From Burkholderiaceae bacterium (GTDB lineage: Bacteria > Pseudomonadota > Gammaproteobacteria > Burkholderiales > Burkholderiaceae), in the NCBI GenBank assembly GCA_947380285.1, contig CANCQD010000085.1, positions 1 to 10,301 on the forward strand: a DNA stretch of 10,301 bases, read 5' to 3'. Below the pieces are notes generated by a model, which worked only from the letters and a program-made list of their open reading frames with translations, did no database searches and was not told the DNA's origin. A program made the position numbers and the translations under genes. Every line of letters begins with the position of its first letter. The first letter of the stretch is position 1. This document shows, in pieces, positions 1-5,983 of this stretch.

Positions 1-19
1 CCCTGACCTCGAGTCTAGG

Positions 20-37
20 GAAGCAAAAGAAGCAAAA
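20..37. repeat. Tandem 9-bp direct repeat upstream of porin
   Basis: GAAGCAAAA occurs twice in immediate tandem (20-28 and 29-37), about 55 bases before the porin start codon. Seen directly. It may lie in the porin 5' untranslated region or regulatory region. A role as a regulator or RNA-binding site is only conjecture, and chance in an A-rich leader is quite possible. The porin promoter could not be placed with confidence and may lie before the window. Confidence 0.3.
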
Positions 38-79
38 TTCGTAGGTCCCAGTTTTATTTGGGCATTACTTTTAATTTTT

Positions 80-84
80 GGAGA
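80..84 (+). promoter_or_regulatory. Ribosome binding site of the porin gene
   Basis: GGAGA lies 8 bases before the ATG at 93, a near-ideal Shine-Dalgarno match and spacing. It fixes the porin start. It is the strongest ribosome binding site in the window, which fits an abundantly made outer-membrane protein. Confidence 0.8.
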
Positions 85-92
85 TTTAAAGA

Positions 93-1352
93 ATGAAAAA
101 ATCGCTATTAGCAGTTGCAGCTATCGGTGCATTTGCATCCGCTGCTCAAGCTCAGTCCAGCGTAACCGTTTACGGCATCATGGACCTTGGTTATGTTGGT
201 GGAAATTCACGTGTAGCATCTGGTACAGCAGTTACCAAAGGCACATCAAACGCATTTACAGCCTCATCTGAATCAACAAGCCGTATTGGTTTCAAAGGTA
301 CTGAAGATTTAGGTGGTGGTACTTCTGCATTCTTTACAGTTGAGTTGGGTTTAGAGCCGGCTTCAACAACCTCTGGTTTTAAGAACTCCGCTACTACTGA
401 AAACCGTCAATCTTTTGCTGGTTTGAAGAAAAACGGTATTGGTGACTTCGCTATTGGTACTCAGTACACACTGGTGCAAAACTCTGTAGCCGCTACCGAT
501 GCAGCTGGCACGAACAACATTCTTGGCGACATGATCTATACCTCTGCTACAGGCACTGGTGCAACTGTTGCTGATGCTAACTTAACAGTTAACAACGGCT
601 TTGCTGCTGGTAACTCATACACTATCCGCGCTCAAAATGCCTTGACATTGAATACAGCTACATTTGCTGGATTCACAGGTCATGGTTTAGTGATCATGAA
701 CAACACCAACACTTCACAGACAACACTTGCTAGTTCTGCTGGCTACACTGGTGGTACAAACAACCAAAACGGTTGGGGCTTGGGCGTTGACTACTCTTGG
801 AATAAATTGTTCGTTACTGCAGCAATGCAGCAATTGAATGCTAAGCAAGCATACAACGTCTCTGCTTTGACACCTACTTCAAACGCAGGTACAACAATCG
901 CAGCAGCTAACATCAGCATCTTCGGTGCAGGTCAAGCTTCTTCATTGGGTACAAACGTTAAAGACAACCAGTACTACGTTGGCGCAACTTATGACTTCGG
1001 TATCTTGAAGGCATATGCCCAGTACATCAACCGTAAAGTAACTGCACAACAAGACACTGGCTACTACGCTAAGCGTACTGGTGAGCAGATTGGTGTTCGT
1101 AGCTTCATCACTCCAACTATCGAAGCTTGGGCACAAGGTGGTTTGGGTAAAACTACATCATTTGGTTCAAGCAACCCAGCTGCTAACATGACTTCATGGC
1201 AAGTTGGTTCTAACTACTACCTTAGCAAGCGCACAAACTTGTACGCTATCTACGGTCAAGTTGGAACATCTAACGTATCAGTTGTTAACAACACAAACCC
1301 TGCTAGCTTCAATGCAAGCAACTATGCTGTTGGCATGCGTCACACTTTCTAA
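93..1352 (+). CDS. Gram-negative outer-membrane porin (Burkholderiales type)
   Basis: This encodes a 419-residue general-diffusion porin that should form a trimeric beta-barrel for passage of small hydrophilic solutes across the outer membrane. Residues 1-20 are a Sec signal peptide: positive MKK, a hydrophobic stretch, and AQA just before the likely cleavage site. The mature protein opens with SSVTVYGIMDLGY, the first strand typical of Burkholderiales porins. RIGFKGTEDLGGG (64-76) matches the conserved second-strand region. The chain contains no cysteine and ends in Phe (YAVGMRHTF), the C-terminal signature recognised by the BAM assembly machinery. At 419 residues it is longer than many relatives (roughly 330-390), apparently because of Ser/Thr/Asn-rich loops around 130-170, 200-226 and 255-290. 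The start is set by GGAGA 8 bases upstream. A strong terminator follows, so it is probably monocistronic. Pore selectivity cannot be read from the sequence. Confidence 0.93.
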   Translation: MKKSLLAVAAIGAFASAAQAQSSVTVYGIMDLGYVGGNSRVASGTAVTKGTSNAFTASSESTSRIGFKGTEDLGGGTSAFFTVELGLEPASTTSGFKNSATTENRQSFAGLKKNGIGDFAIGTQYTLVQNSVAATDAAGTNNILGDMIYTSATGTGATVADANLTVNNGFAAGNSYTIRAQNALTLNTATFAGFTGHGLVIMNNTNTSQTTLASSAGYTGGTNNQNGWGLGVDYSWNKLFVTAAMQQLNAKQAYNVSALTPTSNAGTTIAAANISIFGAGQASSLGTNVKDNQYYVGATYDFGILKAYAQYINRKVTAQQDTGYYAKRTGEQIGVRSFITPTIEAWAQGGLGKTTSFGSSNPAANMTSWQVGSNYYLSKRTNLYAIYGQVGTSNVSVVNNTNPASFNASNYAVGMRHTF

Positions 1353-1353
1353 C

Positions 1354-1380
1354 TTAATGCTAGCGTAAGCTAGTGATTAA
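1354..1380 (+). other. First post-porin hairpin (GTAA loop)
   Basis: Immediately after the porin stop codon, TTAAT-GCTAGC pairs with GCTAG(T)-ATTAA around a GTAA tetraloop (1365-1368). There are 11 pairs including one G-T wobble, plus one bulged G at 1375. No run of T follows, so it is unlikely to terminate by itself. It may act as a 3' stabilising hairpin on the porin mRNA (inference). Confidence 0.5.
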
Positions 1381-1398
1381 TTAGTTTGGTATTAAATT

Positions 1399-1428
1399 AA
1401 CCCACTGTGGTAACACAGTGGGTTTTTT
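1399..1428 (+). terminator. Rho-independent terminator of the porin gene
   Basis: A perfect 11-bp stem, AACCCACTGTG (1399-1409) with CACAGTGGGTT (1414-1424), encloses a GTAA tetraloop and runs into TTTTTT (1423-1428). This is a textbook intrinsic terminator for the upstream porin. The facing gene ends at 1491 on the other strand. Read on the minus strand, the same stem has only a weak, interrupted T tract, so two-way use is possible but less certain. Confidence 0.9.
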
Positions 1429-1490
1429 CTTTTGGGAATTAAAAAATCAGACTGCTCTCAGATTATTGATCCCTTGAGTATCTAGTCAGC

Positions 1491-3917
1491 CTATCTTGTG
1501 TTTACATGCTGAACCAAAAATTCCTCTAAAGCTCGAACGGGGACCAGGTCATCAAACAGAATGGATCTACTAGCAATGATCTTTTCTTGAATGGCTTGCC
1601 TATATGCCCTGTCTTGGACTAATTTCACAACTAAGTTGACGTAGTTTTCCTCGTCATTTGCAATAAGCTCAGTCATGCTTATTCTTCTGAGGATCCCGCT
1701 AGCTAAGCGACCTCGCATAAAGAGACCTTCTCTTGTAACAATCGGCAGCCCACATTCAATCGCCTGAATGGCAGTATTAAATCCAGAAAAGCCAATAGTA
1801 TCTAAAAATACATCCGCTTTTTGCATCAATCCATAAAAGGCTTCGGTTTTTTGCCAGGGGATAAAGTGGGTAAATTCAGCGGCATTTAAATTTTCGCGCT
1901 CAAAAGCTTTTGATAACCTTTCTTTAAACACTAAAGATAGGGTCTGTTCTGGGCCCTCAAAGAATATAAATTGGCACTCAGGCAGCTTTTTAGCGATAGA
2001 TACTAAAACTTGATCATACTCAGGTGCGTATTTAAAAGGTGTACCAGGACAAACTAGTATGGGAGATGTCGGATCAATACCAAGGGATTGAAGATCGGGA
2101 ATTGCTGGAGTTATGTTGCGAGCAGAGTAGTAGCAGCCTAAATTGGGTAGTGATATTAATTTTTCACTGTAATGATTGGCTGCATTGGTAGGTTCAAAAT
2201 CCTGGGCCGAGATATAGTAATCAATTGTAGGTAAGCCAGTTGTCTCGGGGTGCCCCCAAGACACTAATTGAGTTGGTGCTAATCTTAGATTGGCTAGTTT
2301 GCAAGTAAGCGGATCCATACCAATTTCGGGATAAATTAAAACATCAAGCTGTTTATCTAGGATTGCTCGAGCCCAATCCTCTGGATTACTAAGATTTTCT
2401 GTAAATGAAGTGGCTATTGATTTTGCCAATACTGTTTCTTGGTCGTTAAAACCGCTTAAATAAAAGATGTGAATCTCAAATAAATTTGGATTGAGGTTTT
2501 GGACCCAGCCTTTGACGAGGGCATTCCAAACAGAATGCTCATACATATGCGCACTAACTATGCCAACCTGAATGCGATCCCTTTTGGCAACTGTTGTATT
2601 TACTGAAATGTTTTGAAGGATCTGCCAGTGTTCCATTGCTCTGTGACAAATTTGACCGTACTGAGAGATAAGGGTCTTATTGTTGGTCTCTTGGTAAGCC
2701 AAATAAAAAGGTTGTCGCCATCCAACCGCAAGATGAGCATATGGAAGGGTTATCTTGTTTAGATATTCGTTCAGGTCATTCAATGCATTTGCAAAGGATT
2801 GGCGTCCAATCTTGACATTTTCGGCACTTGAAGGGATTCTAGGTATTAAATTAAATATATCACCCCATTTGGCCTGCGGATTTTTTGGGTCAAGTTTAGC
2901 TGCCGTTTGAAAACTGTTTTTTGCCTCAGCATATCGATTCAAATTTTCCAGAACAGAACCGCGATCGATATGGGCTTCGGCTAGTTTTGGATTCAGAGCG
3001 ATCCGTTTATTGATGCAGGCCAAAGCAGCTTCAAATTGTTTGAGCTCAATGAGTACTGTGCTTTTGCAAGCATAGGCATTAATATTGGTAAGGCTTGAAT
3101 CGATGCTGATTGCTCTTTCATAGCAAGCTAATGCCTCGGAGAGATTATTAACTTTTTGTAATATCGTTCCTCGCCTAATATGACTCTCCGGGGATTTAGG
3201 GTCGAGCCCAATGAGCTTCTCAAAACAAGCTAAAGCTTCTTGCAGTCGGCCAGAGTCAAGTAGTGCTTCGCCTACATTAAGCCATGCATCCTTTTTTTCA
3301 GGGTTGATTTTGATTGCTTGATCAAAGCAGGCCAAAGCTTCATCTGTTCTTTTTAGCATTTTTAGGGAAATTGCCTTATTTAACCAACCCTCATAAAAAT
3401 CTGTATTTTGGTTAAGGGACTGCTCAATCAATTCGAGCGCTTCATCTTGTTTTTGTAGAGCCCTTAATGCGATTGCTTTGTTAAGAAGTGCTTCTGGGTA
3501 ATGTGGATTAATTTGAAGGGCGCTGCCAAAAGTTTTAACGGCCTCTTCATTTCGATTGAGTGCTAATAAGCTTTTTCCATAATTTAACCAAGCCTCTGGA
3601 TTTTGAGGCATGGACTTAACAGCTCTTTGATGATGAATTAATGCCTCTTTTTCATTTCCTGTGCTTGATAGGGCTTTTGCTAAGTTGTATTGCAGTGACG
3701 GATCTGATGGCTCCAATGCAGCTGCTTTTTTAAGAAATTTAACAGCCTCTAAATGATTTTCTTGTGAAGCTCGAATTAGCCCGAGAATATGCAGCGCTGG
3801 TACATTTTTTGAGTCGACCTGCAATAGCCTGTTTAAGATAACTTCAGCACTTTGCGTGTTACCACTTTGGAACGCCTCAATTGCTTGGCCTAGCATTAAT
3901 TGAAATTGTGAATTCAT
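1491..3917 (-). CDS. TPR protein with C-terminal GT41-family (OGT/SPINDLY-like) glycosyltransferase domain
   Basis: An 808-residue predicted cytoplasmic protein with no signal peptide or membrane span. Residues 5-350 are about ten tetratricopeptide units of 34-36 residues (e.g. EAWLNYGKSLLALNRNEEAV at 108-127). A linker follows (about 350-445), then a two-lobed GT41-type domain (about 447-800). Visible landmarks are VSAHMYEHSVWNAL (454-467), whose H461 aligns with the catalytic-region His498 of human OGT; VSWGHPETTGLPTIDYYIS (552-570), the counterpart of the GYPGT segment; FKY with K629 in the position of OGT Lys842; and FLDT (704-707) before the nucleotide-sugar site. The OGT HTT motif is replaced by FNT (713-715), as in a separate bacterial GT41 branch. 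It should transfer a sugar from a nucleotide donor, probably to protein. Donor and acceptor are unknown. The ATG at 3917 lies 9 bases after the upstream gene's stop, indicating an operon. Only a distant AGGA is seen before it. Confidence 0.85.
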   Translation of the reverse strand: MNSQFQLMLGQAIEAFQSGNTQSAEVILNRLLQVDSKNVPALHILGLIRASQENHLEAVKFLKKAAALEPSDPSLQYNLAKALSSTGNEKEALIHHQRAVKSMPQNPEAWLNYGKSLLALNRNEEAVKTFGSALQINPHYPEALLNKAIALRALQKQDEALELIEQSLNQNTDFYEGWLNKAISLKMLKRTDEALACFDQAIKINPEKKDAWLNVGEALLDSGRLQEALACFEKLIGLDPKSPESHIRRGTILQKVNNLSEALACYERAISIDSSLTNINAYACKSTVLIELKQFEAALACINKRIALNPKLAEAHIDRGSVLENLNRYAEAKNSFQTAAKLDPKNPQAKWGDIFNLIPRIPSSAENVKIGRQSFANALNDLNEYLNKITLPYAHLAVGWRQPFYLAYQETNNKTLISQYGQICHRAMEHWQILQNISVNTTVAKRDRIQVGIVSAHMYEHSVWNALVKGWVQNLNPNLFEIHIFYLSGFNDQETVLAKSIATSFTENLSNPEDWARAILDKQLDVLIYPEIGMDPLTCKLANLRLAPTQLVSWGHPETTGLPTIDYYISAQDFEPTNAANHYSEKLISLPNLGCYYSARNITPAIPDLQSLGIDPTSPILVCPGTPFKYAPEYDQVLVSIAKKLPECQFIFFEGPEQTLSLVFKERLSKAFERENLNAAEFTHFIPWQKTEAFYGLMQKADVFLDTIGFSGFNTAIQAIECGLPIVTREGLFMRGRLASGILRRISMTELIANDEENYVNLVVKLVQDRAYRQAIQEKIIASRSILFDDLVPVRALEEFLVQHVNTR

Positions 3918-3926
3918 GAAGAGAGT

Positions 3927-5849
3927 TTAAATCCTTTGACCATGCTGTTGCGCAAGGACTTTTAGATCTTTTCCAACTGCATCCATAACCTCCTCCCAAT
4001 TGCCTGGAGTTTTTTGCCTATAGAGCCTTACGCTTGAATACCAAGGTGAATCCGTACGGTCTTCAAGCCAACGCCAGCAAGAATCATATCGATTTAATAT
4101 CCAGGTGGGCTTGCCAAGTGCTGCCGCTAGGTGTGCAGTAGAGGTGTCAACCGAGATCACTAAATCTAAGTTGGCGATAAGTGCGGCTGTATCTGAAAAA
4201 TCTTTAAGTTCTGGGGCAAAGTTGAGCAAATTATTTGCTGGCCATAGGGATGTCTTGTCGCGATCTAATTCTGATTCAGCAGGATCTCCCTTTTGAAGGC
4301 TATAAAACTCAATATTGTTTAAATATTGCAAGCGAGCAATCGTTTCGAGGGGAATGTTTCGCCGCTCATTAACAGCCCGCATCTCTGGTTGATCAGGTCT
4401 AAATCCGCCATTCCAGACCAAGCCTACTCGTAGAGGGCCCCTTGCCCCCAGCCTATCCTCCCAAGCCTTTTGTTTTATCGGGTTTGGCTTTAAATATGGA
4501 AGGGGATTGGGAATCGTTGCTATTTCCGTACTAAAAATGAGAGGCAAACTCATTAAGGGCGCTTGAAAATCAAAGCCACTTAAGTCAACGCAATTGTCTG
4601 TAATCTGAATCGCGGCATCTAAACTCTCCATTAAGGTGGTTAGAGCTGCCGGGGTCACGAAAGTAACATCAGCGCCTAATTTTTCCAACTCCGGAACATA
4701 GCGACAAAATTGAATTGCATCACCAAGACCCTGTTCCGACCAAATTAAAATTTTCTTACCTATTGCATCTGCTGGGGTTTTTAATCGCGAGATTAAGTTG
4801 TAGTTTGTTCTAAGAGGGCTATTTTGGATGAATGCTCGAGCCTCAAAATTTTGCCAGCCGTTATGAAGATCCCCAATTATTAACTCAACTAAAGACTTAT
4901 TCCAATATGCCATAGCATAGTCAGCCTTTAGTTGGATAGCCTGTTCATAAGATCTAATAGATTCTTGATAGTTCTTTAATGCGGCATGAGAAATTGCTAT
5001 GTTGTACCAGGCTTGCACATAATCAGGCCTTAGCTGGATTGCTTTCTGATGGTGCTCGATTGATTCTTTGTGATGGCCTAAGGCAAAGACCGCATTGCCT
5101 TTATTGGTCCAGGCTTCTGCAAGGTTGGGATTAATTGCAATCGCCTGATCATATAAGGCTAGCGCATCTTGATGTTGCTCAAGCTCACTATAGGTCATGC
5201 CTTTATTAATCCACGCCTTAGCAGACATAGGTCGAAGTGAGATCGCTTTATCGTGATGCGCTAATGCATTTTTGAAATCTTTAAGATGATTTAGAACGAG
5301 GCCTTTGTTAGACCAAGCCTCTGCATAAAAGGGATTTAATGCAATGGCTCTATCGTGGTGCCCTAATGCCTCTTCATAGCGTTGCAGCTCGTATAAAGCA
5401 TTGCCTTTGTTAGACCAAGCCTCCGCATAAGAGGGATTCAGGGCAATGGCTCTATCGTGGTGCCCTAATGCCTCTTCATAGCGTTGCAGCTCGTATAAAG
5501 CATTGCCTTTGTTAGACCAAGCCTCTGCATAGGTGGGGGTAAGCTTAATGGCATGGTCGTATGCATTGAGCGCCTTCTCAAATTGCCCGAGCTCAAAAAG
5601 AACATTACCAAGGTTGCTATGGGCTATGCCATTTTGTGGATTTACCTTGATTGCTGCCTCTAGGTATTTGAGCGCCTGAGTGTAATCTTTACGTTGCGCA
5701 TAAATAATCCCCAAAAATCTAAGCACATCTGGATTATTAGCATCAATTGATAAGGCTTGCAGAAGCAATGGTTCAGCTGCATCTAAATTTGATTCTCGAA
5801 GGTAATCGAGCGATTTACTTATTAAAAAAGCAAGCTGAGGATTCATCAT
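3927..5849 (-). CDS. TPR protein with C-terminal GT9-like (heptosyltransferase-type) glycosyltransferase domain
   Basis: About 640 residues, predicted cytoplasmic. Roughly ten TPR units fill residues 5-340, with strong 34-residue periodicity (AEAWSNKGNALYELQRYEEA and variants). Two neighbouring units are almost identical in DNA as well as protein. The C-terminal region (about 365-625) has the two-lobed GT-B pattern of the ADP-heptose:LPS heptosyltransferase superfamily: ILIWSEQGLGDAIQFCRY near 368-385, VGLVWNGG at the second-lobe start (about 476-483), and VISVDTSTAHLAAALGKPTW (about 565-584). Residue numbers count from the TTG codon at 5852. I place the start at the ATG at 5849. A second ATG follows directly, and TTG at 5852 is a possible alternative. 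No Shine-Dalgarno is visible before any of them. It is the first gene of the likely two-gene minus-strand operon. The sugar donor and acceptor cannot be deduced, and TPR-GT9-like fusions are not classical LPS core heptosyltransferases. Confidence 0.83.
   Translation of the reverse strand: MMNPQLAFLISKSLDYLRESNLDAAEPLLLQALSIDANNPDVLRFLGIIYAQRKDYTQALKYLEAAIKVNPQNGIAHSNLGNVLFELGQFEKALNAYDHAIKLTPTYAEAWSNKGNALYELQRYEEALGHHDRAIALNPSYAEAWSNKGNALYELQRYEEALGHHDRAIALNPFYAEAWSNKGLVLNHLKDFKNALAHHDKAISLRPMSAKAWINKGMTYSELEQHQDALALYDQAIAINPNLAEAWTNKGNAVFALGHHKESIEHHQKAIQLRPDYVQAWYNIAISHAALKNYQESIRSYEQAIQLKADYAMAYWNKSLVELIIGDLHNGWQNFEARAFIQNSPLRTNYNLISRLKTPADAIGKKILIWSEQGLGDAIQFCRYVPELEKLGADVTFVTPAALTTLMESLDAAIQITDNCVDLSGFDFQAPLMSLPLIFSTEIATIPNPLPYLKPNPIKQKAWEDRLGARGPLRVGLVWNGGFRPDQPEMRAVNERRNIPLETIARLQYLNNIEFYSLQKGDPAESELDRDKTSLWPANNLLNFAPELKDFSDTAALIANLDLVISVDTSTAHLAAALGKPTWILNRYDSCWRWLEDRTDSPWYSSVRLYRQKTPGNWEEVMDAVGKDLKVLAQQHGQRI
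5341..5525 (-). repeat. Near-identical duplicated TPR unit, 83-bp perfect repeat at 102-bp period
   Basis: Positions 5341-5423 and 5443-5525 are identical over 83 bases and offset by exactly 102 bases (34 codons). They encode two successive TPR units with the same residues (WSNKGNALYELQRYEEALG and HHDRAIALNP), differing next at S/F. A shorter matching piece, GCCTTTGTTAGACCAAGCCTC, recurs a third time at 5301-5321. The other TPR units in the gene have diverged far more, so this looks like a recent in-frame tandem duplication or gene conversion. Confidence 0.9.
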
Positions 5850-5983
5850 CAAATTTTAAATGAATTGCATAAAATTTTGATGGTAGCGACCGCTGCAGTA
5901 TTCAGTTATTCTGAATCGAAACATGATTTCATCAGACCCTAGAATCAAGTGTTTTAATAAAATGCGCTTTAAATCTTACTAAT
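5850..5983. promoter_or_regulatory. Divergent intergenic region between the TPR-glycosyltransferase genes
   Basis: This AT-rich spacer must carry the promoters of both the minus-strand pair and the plus-strand gene. A perfect 6-bp inverted repeat, ATTCAG (5900-5905) / CTGAAT (5911-5916) with a 5-base spacer, sits near the middle and could be an operator half-site pair. On +, TAAAAT at 5958-5963 resembles a sigma-70 -10 box (5 of 6), but no good -35 lies at the right distance. On - I find no convincing promoter. Neither flanking gene has a Shine-Dalgarno sequence. Confidence 0.4.

Noticed and set aside
1..20. Imperfect inverted repeat CCCTGAC / GTCTAGGG at the left window edge
   Set aside because: It has only seven pairs with a bulge and its left side is cut by the window edge. 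It cannot be assigned as a terminator or site.
942..1136. Minus-strand 64-codon frame inside the porin, and a similar 70-codon frame at 7498-7710
   Set aside because: Both are antisense to conserved coding regions and show no recognisable protein features.
1430..1490. Possible separate minus-strand terminator before the A run at 1441-1446
   Set aside because: Read on the minus strand the T6 run is present, but the preceding stem is short and bulged (AATC/GATT plus AGA/TCT). It is too weak to call.
4105..4296. Plus-strand 63-codon open frame inside the GT9-like domain
   Set aside because: It overlaps conserved catalytic-domain coding in antisense and has no supporting start signal.
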